The position numbers were made by a program, and so were the translations under genes. From assembly GCF_027579695.1 (NCBI RefSeq), contig NC_083575.1, positions 34,177,382-34,241,381 of the forward strand: 64,000 nt of DNA, read 5' to 3'. Positions 44,179 to 57,600 of this stretch are shown here, one piece after another. Under the pieces are notes generated by a model. The model was not told the DNA's origin, ran no database searches, and saw only the letters and a list, made by a program, of their open reading frames with translations. Origin of the DNA: Neoarius graeffei (Eukaryota; Chordata; Actinopteri; Siluriformes; Ariidae). The number at the start of each line of letters is the position of its first letter. The stretch's first letter is position 1.

Positions 44179-45394
44179 TCTCATCTCATTATCTCTAGCC
44201 GCTTTATCCTGTTCTACAGGGTCGCAGGCAAGCTGGAGCCTATCCCAGCTGACTATGGGCGAAAGGCGGGGTACACCCTGGACAAGTCGCCAGGTCATCA
44301 CAGGGCTGACACATAGACACAGACAACCATTCACACTCACATTCACACCTACGGTCAATTTAGGTGGTGTTTACATTAGACCGTATCCGTCTCGTTTTCG
44401 TCGCGGATGCACTGTCCGTTCACATTAAAACACCGGGAAACGACTCCACAGGCGGAACAACTTGAATCCGCCAGGGCCCACGTATTCAACCCAGTTCGTA
44501 TCTGATCCGGTGCTGTGTAAACATTGAGATACGAGGAAACGCAGTGCTGAGCTCTAGCTGACGTCGTCATTGGACAACGTCACTGTGACATCCACCTTCC
44601 TGATTCGCTGGCATTGTTCATGCCACGTTGGCCATGTGATGCGACTGCTGAAAAACGGCGCGGACTTCACTTCCTGCTATTGTTTCCGCCTTGTATCACC
44701 TTTTTGTTTTTCATTAAAGAGTATAAAAGTATGAATATTATGCTTTGCTTTGTCATTCTTAATGTTGTTTATGGTAAGATGCAAATACTGCCCATTGTGT
44801 AGTTATGATTGTCTTTAGGCTTGCCATCCTTCCACTTGCAAGTGGTGAGTGACTTGCACATGCCCGATATGCACTGGGATCACACACACAGCGGCTCAGT
44901 CCCGAATCACTGCTCGCGCGCTTCACTCGCGCGCTCTGTGAGCTGCGCAGGGCCGGAGTGCGCACCCTCCAGAGGGCACTCGCTGTTCAGGGCGGAGTGA
45001 TTTGGAGCGCAGCCGCTGAGGAGGAAGCGCTGAGCTGCACTGACACATTTCAACTTACATGCCGTCTAATTAGTCATGTGATTAGCGTATCCGTGTATTG
45101 GCGTTGCTGTGTGCACGCGAATCGTGTATTGGCGTTGCTGTGTGCACACGAATCGTTTTAAAAACGTTAATCTGATGATCCGGTCTAATGTAAACACCAC
45201 CTTAGAGTCACCAGTTAACCTAACCTGCATGTCTTTGGACTGTGGGGGAAACCGGAGCACCCGGAAGAAACCCACGCGGACACGGGGAGAACATGCAAAC
45301 TCCGCACAGAAAGGCCCTCGCCGGCCACGGGGCTCGAACCCGGACCTTCTTGCTGTGAGGCGACAGCGCTAACCACTACACCACCGTGCCGCCC
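44179..45394 (-). mobile_element. V-SINE copy split by a Harbinger-type MITE
   Basis: Halves 44179-44362 and 45202-45394; target duplication CCCATGTTTCA at 44168-44178 and 45395-45405. Confidence 0.9.
44363..45201. mobile_element. PIF/Harbinger-type MITE, 839 bp
   Basis: Near-perfect inverted ends GGTGGTGTTTACATTAGACC at both sides and the diagnostic 3-bp duplication TTA (44360-44362, 45202-45204). No transposase; it contains two tandem GTATTGGCGTTGCTGTGTGC units at about 45097 and 45125. Confidence 0.85.
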
Positions 45395-46811
45395 CCCATG
45401 TTTCAGTTCAGGAATAAAGAGTTGTTTCGTTTTAAATGTTTGTTTGCCAGAAACAAACTACATCACGGCCTACAAAAACTTGCCTACCCGGGGAAGCATG
45501 TTGACCTATATAAACGTTTTATTCCAAGAGAAAGCTTGTAACGAAGTTGTCTGTGCTTTTAGAGCTAGCGATAACGTTGCAATAGCTATGCAGTCTGGTT
45601 AGTCAAATGACTTTCTATGGATTTTCCCGCCAAGTTGCCATTGCCTTGTCCACGGCTAACGTTGACATATAGCTAGTTAACTTGGACACTGTTAGTTATC
45701 ATATAAAAATGGAGTTAAGCTAACATGAATAATGTTAACTTATCTGAAGTCCTTTCAGAAATATGTTTTAGCATAATCTTGCCAAATAAACAAAATGTAG
45801 AAATCTTTCTTTTCGAGTAATGTTAGCTACCCAATATGATTTTGAGTTTGAAAAGATTTTGCGAACGTCAGGTGGAGCTTCACTGACTAGCTAGCTTAAC
45901 ATTTAAACCACCATGATTCCACAGGCAGATTCACATGTGCATGAATACATACACTTGCACATGTGCGCACGTGAGACCTGTGAGATGGACAGTATTGTAC
46001 TAGTCAGTCACAACAAATTGCTGGAATTTTTTGTTTTGATGTCAGATGATGGTCTTACTTTTTTTCGGTCTTGCTTAAAGCAGTGTTGCTGTTGAGCAGT
46101 TATTAAGCTCGAGGTGTGGATCTGGGTTTTAATCAGGTTGGATTGTCATTTTTATTTTCTGAGCAAGCTGCATTTACAGCTATTCCACTGTCTTACTGAT
46201 TAATATACACATACATGTGTGCACACACTGCCAGAGCTGGGTCAGAACACTACCATGCTGCTTTGTGGGTGTGGGGAGGAGGGTTACAATTTTAAAAAAA
46301 AATGACAATGGCTCTTTTTCAGTTCAGTTGTGTTTCATTTTGTAACATTCTACCAGGTGTTTATTCTACAGGTTCTACAAGTTAGTCAGTAAATCCAGTC
46401 AGTTGCTTCAGAGGCATTAGGTTTTGAGTGTTGTGGCAATAATACAACAATGCACTGACAGAAAATGTACTTTTAATACTTAAGTATTTTTAAAAGCAAG
46501 TACTTTAACTTGAGTAAAAATTTGACTGTACATCTTTCACTTGTATTGGAGTAACATTTGACCAGCGGGATCTGTACTTTGACTAAAGTAATGAAGTTGG
46601 GTACTTTGTCCACCTCTGTATATAACTAAGTAAAAGTAAAACAGGAAATAACTCATTGATTTGTATGCACAAATGAAAAAAAACCCACTCATTTTTCACT
46701 AATGTATAATCTGAATCCTATGTTGCTTTAATGCATTGAAATTAATAACCACAAATGTTGCTTCTTCTCTCAAGAACCTGAACCTGGAGGGGAATAAAAC
46801 AGAGTGAAGAC

Positions 46812-49175
46812 ATGGGGGTGAAAGGCTTACAGTACTTTATGGAGAATTGCTATCCAGAGACTTGTGTACATGTGGACTTGAGACAGTTGGCTGAAGCTCA
46901 TGCGAAAGCCCATCCTGATATTATGCCGACTATTGTGGTGGATGGAATGGCCTGTTTGAGGTACTGGTATCAGTGTCAAGCCTGGGTCCATGGTGGTCAG
47001 TGGCAAGAGTACATGCATTTTCTTCACAAATTCCTCGAGGCATTCACACTGATAGGCTTAAGATTGGTCTTCTTCTTTGATGGAACCATAGAGGAACAGA
47101 AGAGAGCAGAATGGGTGAAGAGACGCCTGAGAGTCAACCAGGACATATCCAAAATATTTAGTTACATTAAGAATCACCACCAGCAACCAGGTAAAGAAAT
47201 GTTTTGCCTCCCATCTGGACTGGCCACCTTCTCCATCTTCGCACTAAAATCTCTTGGTCAAGAAACATGTTGCTCTGTTCGTGAAGGGGACTATGAGATC
47301 GCTGAATATGCACTCCGCAACAACTGCATAGGCATTCTTGGTCAGGATACAGACTTTATCATTTATGACACAGTTCCATATATGTCCATTGCTCAACTCA
47401 GGTTAGAAAAGATGACCACAGTGCAGTACTCCAGAGAAAAGTTATGTCACATCCTGAAGCTTCAAAGATCTGATCTTCCTTTCCTGGCATGCATTCTGGG
47501 TAATGATATTGTGCCAGAGCATCGAATGCAGAACCTCCGTAAAAATGCTTTGACTTTGTATGGGAAAAAACACCAAGGTGACAAGATCCATGCAGCAGCG
47601 GAGTTCATGAAAACCCATCGTCCAGACAGCTCTGAAACATGTTGCATCTCCTCACTACCTCTATCCAAAGATGATCTCGAGGTTATTGAAAAGGGAATCC
47701 AGTCATATCTTCTTCCAGGACAAACATCACCTTGGTTAGATCGAAGCCTACCTTTCTCAGAGCCGGTGTGTGTAATGGAAAAGTACCTGAACAAAGACAT
47801 ATTGCAGGTATTGTAGAACTGAATTGTACAATGCGCTGTTTAAAAGTCCAAAAAAAAACATCTGAGTAATTAGAATTTTCTCTCCTGCAGGTAGCCAAAG
47901 AGAAGCACATACGAGCAGAGAGTTTTATGATCTATAATGTCCTCCAGTATGGGGTGGTGGAATGCAGCAATACGCTGGAAGATGAGGAACTTGGACTGCC
48001 ACCACAGGCTATTTTATACCAACCACTTAGAGAACATATCTACAGTATTCTCTTGCCGAGTAAGTTTCTTCTCAAACTGTTCAATATCTTTAACTTGTCA
48101 TGCTTTCAGAATTACTCAGCAGTTACTACTTCATACTCAACAAGTAGTTACAGTTCTCTTTTGACAGACAAACTGCAGTATAATCAATAATAAAAGCACT
48201 AGAATTAAGAAAAACATGACTACCATGAGTATTTGGGAGAATAATATAATTTAACAAATTTCTAGAGTCTATCGCAGGAACACTGAGTGTGATGCGAGTA
48301 TACACGCTGGATGTGACACTAGTCCATTGCAGGCCATGATATACACGGTTTAGCACAGACATAAAAACATCCCTCATGTTTTTTGGAAGTGGGAGAAAAC
48401 CATAGAACCTGGAGGAAACCCAAACAGACATGGGGAGAACATGCAAATTGCAACAAAGGCAGTAACCCGAGCTCAGGGTCAAACCGGGAACCACGGAACT
48501 GTGGCATGTAATGCTACCCACTGCACCACCAATTAATTTTAACATTTAAATATTTGTACACGGGCGGCACGGTGGTGTAGTGGTTAGCACTGTCGCCTCA
48601 CAGCAAGAAGGTCCGGGTTCGAGCCCCGTGGTCGGCGAGGGCCTTTCTGTGCGGAGTTTGCATGTTCTCCCCGTGTCCGCGTGGGTTTCCTCCGGGTGCT
48701 CCGGTTTCCCCCACAGTCCAAAGACATGCAGGTTAGGTTAACTGGTGACTCTAAATTGACCGTAGGTGTGAATGTGAGTGTGAATGGTTGTCTGTGTCTA
48801 TGTGTCAGCCCTGCGATGACCTGGCGACTTGTCCAGGGTGCACCCCGCCTTTCGCCCGTAGTCAGCTGGGATAGGATCCAGCTTGCCTGCGACTCTGTAC
48901 AGGATAAGCGGCTACAGATGATGGATGGATGGATATTTGTACACTTTCCACTTTTCTTTGCTGCTAGTCATGACATTTAAAAGATGCATTTAAGTTACTG
49001 GTGTTTATAATGTTGAGTTTGGGCACAGAATTTCATATTTAAATAATATTGGTTGGCTTTGAGTAGTCTATCAGATATATTCCATTCAGCTAGCATGATA
49101 TTGAACAAGTCTTCGACTCATTCAATATCATGCTAGCTGAATGGAATATATCTGATGTACCACAGAAAAAAGCCA

Positions 49176-49208
<33 letters not shown>

Positions 49209-49886
49209 TACATACACATTCCTTTCAGGTGTTCAATGCATCTTTCTCTTTCAAAATTCTCTCAAAATCTTCTATGTTTAACGACGCAAACCTGGCGGCC
49301 ATATTTGTTTACAAATTGTCACTAGCGCTGAAGTTTTACATCTCCGACGTGTCTCTTTTCCAGTTTTTCAGTGTCCATTGGTAAGTTTTTCTCTTGTAAA
49401 TATGCGTGAAGAATATCTAATGGAGTTTTGGTCACCTTCAATACATCTTTCTTTTTCCTGGCGAACATAGAAATGCTTCTGCGCATGCGCAGCAGAAAAC
49501 TCTCATTGGATATTCGCATCAGGTCTGATGTGTGACGTCATGTTGCCTTGACAACCATGCAATATCATAAACCATATTCAGTGCCCATTCTCCATTGGGT
49601 AGAGTGACATAATACACGTAGGATAAGCGATATGCTAACAATATTGCATGCTATCAAGCCAAATGAATGAAACCTGCTAGAAGGTAATAGAATACATGTT
49701 TTTATTCCATCGAAAAAGTGTCCTGTATGTATAACAATATTTAATACATTTCTTCTCACTTCTCCATCTCATCTGTAGGTTCTCCCAGTGAAACCTTGTC
49801 TGTGAAGGAATGGTTTGTTTTTCCCAGAAATCCACTGAAAGAACCAAAACAAGTGGTTCCAAAGCCTCTAAACCTTCCAGGTGATT

Positions 49887-49959
<73 letters not shown>

Positions 49960-52900
49960 TTATTTTTTCTAAAAATGCTAAAATCTAAAAATGATCATTG
50001 CTTGATGTTTATTTTTAAACCCCCCCCCCAGTTAAACACAATCCAGGACATTGATAACTCAGAGATTAAGGCATTGGGCTTAACCCTCAAACTGCCCAGC
50101 TGTATCCTGTCGCAGTTGTAAGTCATGATAAAAAGCGTGAGCCAAATGAAGTAAAAGTCCATGTAATTGTACTGTAAGTGATACACATATTGATCATTCC
50201 ATAAAAGTTAACAAAAAAAGTGCAAATGTCATAGTAAAGCTCTGATGATGTCTTCTACTATGTTTGCTTTATAAGACATTCAGATGTTGCTTTATGTTTA
50301 TGATTATTGACATATCAACACTGAAACGTTAATAGTGACAGTTTTGTAGTAGAGGATACACAAAGCAGTGATTACAACTGTCTTGTGTCCTCAGTAAAGC
50401 TGCTTCATAGTTGCTCGTGTTCTTTAAGCAATTTGCTAAACATTTAGACTTGTGGCCAAAAATGCAATACAGTTTTCTTTAGTACAATGCTCTAAAATAT
50501 CTCATCTAAGGTACAGTATATAGTACTGTGCAAATGTCTTAGTTACATGTAAAGAAATGCTGTAGACCAAAATTGGCTTAAAAATAACGAAATTAAATGT
50601 TTTAACATTAAAAGAATACTATAAACAGAAGTAAGCCATAATAAATGAAACAAAGTCAATATTTGGTGTGAGACAACCCTTTGCTTTAAAAAATGAGTGG
50701 TCTAAGAGCACAATATCCCCCGCTGGCAACTATATCTATGCTATAAGTGCTTAATACACCCTCATGAAATTGTCAAAGTACAGGTTTGGTAAGCAAGAGC
50801 CATAACTCTGGTAAAATACAACTGAACTGAATGAAATTGCATTATGTGTATTACTGACATATAACAAAGAATCCTGTCAAGTTTCATGAAATTCCTCCAA
50901 AAATTGTGAGAGGAGTTGATTTCAGAAGGTGAGTACCCTTCCCGGGACGGATAGACGGACGGACATTGCCACGACGTAATCCCCCTTCAGGCTTTTCAGC
51001 CAGCAGGGGATTTAAAAAAAAATAGTAGTCTCAGGTACAATGAGTGCAGTTTTATAAAGAAATGAGCTGTAGGTTTTACTGAGCATCTTGCAGAACCAGC
51101 CACAGTTCTTCTGGACACTTTGTCACACTTCTTAATTTTGCACCAAAACCCAGCAACCTTCATTATGTTTTCTTTTTTAATCTGAAAAGTGCTCTCTTGT
51201 ATAATATGCTGCTCAGATGCAAACTTATTTTTTTCTGTAACGTTTAATTTTGTGCTGGAAAATGAACGTTTGGAACTCTGAAATGTTTTTGTACTGACTC
51301 GATAATGTAGAAGTCATCAAAGAGAAATCTATAACAAAGTCTGTATGTAAAAAAAAAATTATATGCACACTAGTGCATCTCAAAAAATTAGAATACCATG
51401 AAAAAGTTATTTTTTTCATAATTTAATTCAAAAAGGTAAACTTTCATATATTCTATATTCATTACATGTAAAGTGAAATATTTAAAGCCTTTTTTGTTTT
51501 AATTTTGATGACTATGGTTTATAGCTCATGAAAATCAGAAATCCAGTATCTCAAATTGTTAGAATATTCCCTAAGATCAGTCAAAAAAAGGATTTACAAT
51601 ACAGAAATGTCCAACTTCTGAAAAGTATATTCATTTATACACTCAATACTTGGTTGGGGCTCCTTTACCATGAATTACTGTATCAATGCGGTGTGGCATG
51701 GAGGCAATCAGTCTGTGGCATTGCTGAGGTGTTACTGAAGCCCAGGTTGCTTTGATAGTGGCCTTCAGCGTATCTGTATTTTTGGGTCGGGTGTTTCTCA
51801 TCTTCCTCTTGACAATACCCCATAGATTCTCTCTGGGGTTCAGGTCAGGCAAGTTGGCTGGCCAGTCAAACACAGTAATATCATGGTCAGCAAACCATTT
51901 GATAGTTTTGGCACTGTGGGTAGGTGCTAAGTCCTGCTGGAAAAGGAAATCAGCATCTCCAAAAAGCTCGTCAGCAGATGGAAGCATGAAGTGCTCTAAA
52001 ATCTCCTGCTAGATGGCTATGTTGACTTTGGACTTGATAAAATACAGTGGACCAACACCAGCAGATGACATGGCACCCCAAATCATCACAGACTGTGGAA
52101 ACTTCACACTGGGCTTCAAACACCTTGGATTCTGTGCCTCTCCACTCTTCCTCCAGACTCTAGAACCGTGATTTCCAAATTAAATGCAAAATGTACTTTC
52201 ATCTGGAAAGAGGACTTTGGACCACTGAGCAGCAGTCCATTTCTTTCTCTCCTTAGCCCAGATAAGACACTTCTGACATTGTCTCTGGCTCAGGAGTAGC
52301 TTGATATTAGGAATGTGAAAGTTGTATCCCCTTTCTTGAAGATGTCTGTTTGTGATGGGTCTTGATACACTGACACCAGCCTCAGTCCACTCCTTGTGAA
52401 GCTCTCCCAAGTTCTTGAATCAACTTTTCTTGACAATCCTCTCAAGACTGCGGCCATCCCTGTTGCTTGTGCACCTTTTCCAGCCACCCTTTTCAGCAAT
52501 GACCTTTTGTGGCTTACCCTCCTTGTGGAGGGCATCAGTGATCATCTTCTGGACAACAGTCAAGTCAGCAGTCTTCCCCATGATTGTGGTTGTGTGTACT
52601 GAACTAGACCGAGAGATACACTGTGTTCATACTGTTTTACTCAAACTCGAAATGAAATATTCTAATATTTTGAGATGGGTTTTTTTATGTTTTTGTACTG
52701 TATGCCATACTGATTAAAATTAAAATAGAAAAATGCTTGAAACATTTTAGTTTGTATGTGTAATGAGTCTGTAATATATAACATTTTCACTTTCTTAAAT
52801 AACAGATGGAAAATATTGAACTTTTTCACAATATTCTAATTTTTTTGAGATGCACTAGTATATATACAACCCTGATTCCAAAAAAGTTGAGACAAAGTAC

Positions 52901-54627
52901 AAATTGTAAATAAAAACGGAATACAATAATTTATAAATCTCAAAAACTGATATTGTATTCACAATAGAACATATAGTTAGGTCCATATATATTTGGACAC
53001 TGACACAAATTTTGCTTTTTTACCTGTTTACTGAAACATATTCAAGTTATACATACAGTATAATGGACATAGACATAAAGTCCAGACTTTCAGCTTTCAT
53101 TTGAGGGTATCCACATTAAAATTGGATGAAGGGTTTAGGAGTTTCAGCTCCTTAACATGTGCCACCCTGTTTTTAAAGGGAACAAAAGTAATTGGACAGT
53201 TGACTCAAAGGCTATTTCATGGGCAGGTGTGGGCAATTCCTTCATTATGTCATTCTCAATTAAGCAGATAAAAGGCCTGGAGTTGATTTGAGGTGTGGTG
53301 CTTGCATTTGGAAGATTTTGCTGTGAAGAAAACATGCGGTCAAAGGAGCTCTCCATGCAGGTGAAACAAGCCATCCTTAAGCTGCGAAAACAGAAAAAAC
53401 CCATCTGAGAAATTGCTACAATATTAGGAGTGGCAAAATCTACAGTTTGGTACATCCTGAGAAAGAAAGCACTGGTGAACTCATCAATGGAAAAAGACCT
53501 GGACGCCCACAGAAGACAACAGTGGTGGATGATCGCAGAATAATTTCCATGGTGGAGAGAAACCCCTTCACAACAGCCAACCAAGTGAACAACACTCTCC
53601 AGGAGGTAGGCGTATCAATATCCAAATCTACCATAAAGAGAAGACTGCATGAAAGTAAATACAGAGGGTTCACTGCATGGTGCAAGCCACTCATAAGCCT
53701 CAAGAATAAAAAGGCTAGATTGGACTTTGCTAAAAAAAACATCTAAAAAAGCCAGCACAGTTCTGGAAGAACATTCTTTGGACAGATGAAACCAAGATCA
53801 ACCTCTACCAGAATGATGGCAAGAAAAAAGTATGGTGAAGGCGTGGTACAGCTCATGATCCAAAGCATACCACATCATCTGTAAAACACGGCGGAGGCAG
53901 TGTGATGGCTTGGGCATGCATGGCTGCCAGTGGCACTGGGTCACTAGTGTTTATTGATGATGTGACACAGGACAGAAGCAGCCGGATGAATTCTGAGGTA
54001 TTCAGAGACATACTGTGTGCTCAAATCCAGCCAAATGCAGCCAAACTGATTGGTCAGCATTTCATAATACAGATGGACAATGACCCAAAACATAAAGCCA
54101 AAGCAACCCAGGAGTTTATTAAAGCAAAGAAGTGGAATATTCTTGAATGGCCAAGTCAGTCACTTGATCTCAACCCAATTGAGCATGCATTTCACTTGTT
54201 AAAGACTAAACTTCAGACAGAAAGGCCCACAAACAAACAGCAACTGAAAACCGGTGCAATAAAGGCCTGGCAGAATATTAAAAAGGAGGAAACACAGCGT
54301 CTGGTGATGTCCATGAGTTCAAGACTTCAGGCAGTCATTGCCAACAAAGGGTTTTCAGCCAAGTATTAGAAATGAACATTTTATTTACAATTATTTAATT
54401 TGTCCAATTATTTTTGAGCCCCTGAAATGAAGGGATTGTGTTTAAAAAATGCTTTAGTTCCTCACATTTTTATGCAATCATTTTGTTCAACCCACTGAAT
54501 TAAAGCTGAAAGTCTGAACTTCAACTGCATCTGAATTGTTTTGTTTACAATTCATTGTGGTAATGTACAGAACCAAAATTAGAAAAATGTTGCCTCTGTC
54601 CAAATATTTATGGACCTAACTGTGTGT

Positions 54628-54692
<65 letters not shown>

Positions 54693-57600
54693 AGTGCCTA
54701 AGACTTTTGCACAGTACTGTATGTGGTGCAGAAACTGTCTAATGGATTATGTTGAAATAGTCAGTAGTGCAACAAAATGGAATGGCATGTAAAGGGTGGA
54801 TGTACCTTTCGTCAGACTTTTCCAGTATTTTTATCAGTTCATAGCCAGACAATGTGATTCATAGCTTTTAAGAACCAAACATCATGCTTCTTTTGAGGGC
54901 GGGGGGTTTAATAACAGTTCTTGAAATTGTTCTTGAAATCCGCTAACCTTGTCCTCCTTGCTGCCAATCCGTTAACTGCTTACTGCCAATTAACAGGGGG
55001 AACTCCTGACCTTACTACTCTGTGGTTTGGGAATGACTCTGAGGTGAAAGGTGTCCGAGTGTCTACTTTCCTGGCTGTTTTTGACCTGCAGGACTTGACT
55101 GAAGACCTGAAATCTTTTGACGCTCCTTGCATAGCTGTGATTTGCCTCGTATCATACATAGCTATTCAGGTACGGTGAGTTTATGTGTGGCTGTGTTATA
55201 CTTGAACGTACTCCATAATGCTTGCAACCTGATCACTTGTTGACTGATTATTTCAGTCTAGCTTGTTGGTTTACATAACACGTTCCTGCTTGCTTGAAAT
55301 GAAAAGGCCTTTCTTTCAATTCTTTTCTCTCTCTGTTAGTTTTGTACACTAGATTATGACTTTCATTGCTTGCAAACTAAAGAGGAATATTTTTGTCCTT
55401 GTTTTAGGCTAAACACCTTTCTGTAGAAGACATAGATGCATATCTAAGCCAAGCCGTCTGTATCAGATATAAGTCTTACACCGACCTGCAGCACATGAAG
55501 GTAAAGAGTGTGTGTATTTTCCCTCCTTTGGAACTTACAGGCAGGTGAATGAAGGGCGAGGAGTTTATTTTCAGTTGGTGTGAGATTTGAAAGTGTTAAC
55601 ACTGGTCGATAGTTCGGTCTTTCCTTCATCATTAGCTTAAATATGGAATCTTTTCTAAAGGTGCCTTCCAGCCATGTGCATTTTGTTGTTGTTTTATCTC
55701 AAAGTCACGCCATAAACAGAAACAGTGCAGTGTTTTGTGTGTTGGTAAATGACTGAATGATTAAAGCACATTCGTGTCATGTATTCTCAAGGAGACTGAC
55801 TGCAGGCTGATTTCCTTCGTGCTGCAACTCCGAGTAAATACTTCTCTTTCTTGCCAAACCAACACTTCATGAAACCATCGTTTTTCTCCCAAAACAGCAA
55901 GTCGTCTTGAACGATATATTGGATTTTCTCACTATTCAAGAATAAAGAGAAGAGAGAGACCGGGGGGATAATTTTTGGTCGCTTTGCGACATTCCTCCCA
56001 AAAACTGCTCTAATTGTGGTCTGAACCTGAGAGCAATGCTCTGGTGACAGGCTCCGAGACGTCCCCGCTGTTGACCACAGGCCTATTTCAGCTCCCTCCC
56101 TAATTTAAACCTACTACACACACTATTTAAGACATTGCCTCCACGGGCGCCCATGGTTTCGGGGTGGCCATATTGAATGTTCTGACTCCAGTGGAGATGT
56201 GGGACTAATAAGATCCTCACAGGAGATATCCAGGAAGCCACTGCTTGATTTATATATTTTACAGCTTCAGTGCGTGTATCAATTCCCCCCAGCTTCAAAT
56301 GCACACACGGTCACTGTTTGCATGGTAGAAATAAATCCTGCATTTAACCCAGAGAGCTAAGGGAACTAGTTTACTCAGATAGATCAAGCTGTTTATTGAT
56401 ATAGTTCATTTCATTTATAATCTTTCATGTCTTTTCTCATTTTTATTCCTCAAGGATAACCTGAGGGAAATTCTGTAATCATTTCAAGCATCTACCAGGA
56501 AGCAGATAGTCTCGGTTTTTTGGGCTTTGATGCTTATTTGTTGTGAACATGTCAGCATTGTGTCTGTGTGTACGTTTCAGGAAAGGTTATGTGAGACAGG
56601 GGAGTTTATATTTCCAGCAATATGTCGGGTGGTGAATGATTGTGTTCAGGGTAGATGTGTTTTGGGGGGCACCAAGCAGCAGGTGTTGAGTTGCTGAGCG
56701 ACTCAGGCAAGCGGGTGTGTGCGTGCGTGTGTGTTTTTAAGTCACAGTGGCGACAGCTTGCCGCTGGCCAGATGAAAGTGTGTGACGCTCTCCTGCCTCC
56801 CATGTGCCAGAGGGAGGCAAGAGCACCTGTTGCACACGCTATTGTTGTATCCCATCAGGAGCAACACTGTCACATCTGCCTGAAATGTGAAAGGGGGATC
56901 ACAGGGGAGGAGGCAGGGGGAGAGACGAGGAAAGCTTTAAGAGCCAGACAGATGGCAGGAGAGTCTCCTGGGGCTGCTTGATACCCCCTCAATCTCTCTC
57001 TCTCTCCCCCCCCCGTGCTGCTTTGTGACAGTGAGGGAATGTGAATACACACTCGGATGCCTCTGTGTGCCCAAAGCACCAACAACTACACACACTTAAC
57101 AAGGTGGGAGGGCGGGTTATATTATGGAGAAACCTTATGAAATGAAAATTTCACCCTTGTACCGAAGTACTCCAGTTGCTTCACGTGCAAAAAACAGTGT
57201 ACATACTGTACACATTTTGTTTTCCCCATGTACTCTAGACTCTATTGTTCATCATTCTTTTCCTTACATGAATGTTTCGGGACTTGAAATGGCACAGATG
57301 CATCATCACACAGGTGAATGAGCTGCTCACAAGGTTAAGGGCTGCCATTAATGGTAATCTGTGCCCCCAGGCCTTTGCCTGAGCTCCACAGACATCTGGC
57401 TGGAGCAGCTTTCATTGTTTCTGTGGTCAAATGCTGGAAGAACAGCTGCTGCTCTTGCTTTCAGAGTAAAGCTCTGCGCTCTATCTCTGTGCCTAACAAC
57501 TAGCTATCTTGGGTAATCATTGCCTAGATATTCGCTGGCAGGCCTCGAAGCATCTCCATTGTTTGTTTTTTTTTAATCAAAGCAAAGCAAATAGTATCCG

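Larger units (their letters stand above)
42165..46618. mobile_element. hAT-type shell with nested insertions
   Basis: Ends CAGAGGTGGACAGTAACGAA and CAGAGGTGGACAAAGTACCC; 8-bp flanks CATATAAC / TATATAAC (42157-42164, 46619-46626), one mismatch. This fits hAT (CAGNG start, 8-bp duplication). Inside are a TTAA element (42212-43716) and a V-SINE split by a Harbinger element (44179-45394). 45406-46440 is AT-rich filler without transposase similarity. Confidence 0.75.
50522..54720. mobile_element. Tc1-like shell in fam120b intron 3
   Basis: Inverted ends AGTACTGTGCAAATGTCTTA / AGTACTGTGCAAAAGTCTTA. The interior holds two further Tc1 elements, a fragment of a third and a TA microsatellite. No transposase of its own remains. 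Confidence 0.6.

Noticed and set aside
50880-51010. A GGACGGATAGACGGACGG segment in fam120b intron 3 as a possible element tail.
   Set aside because: It resembles a known type of dispersed fish repeat, but I could not define ends or class.
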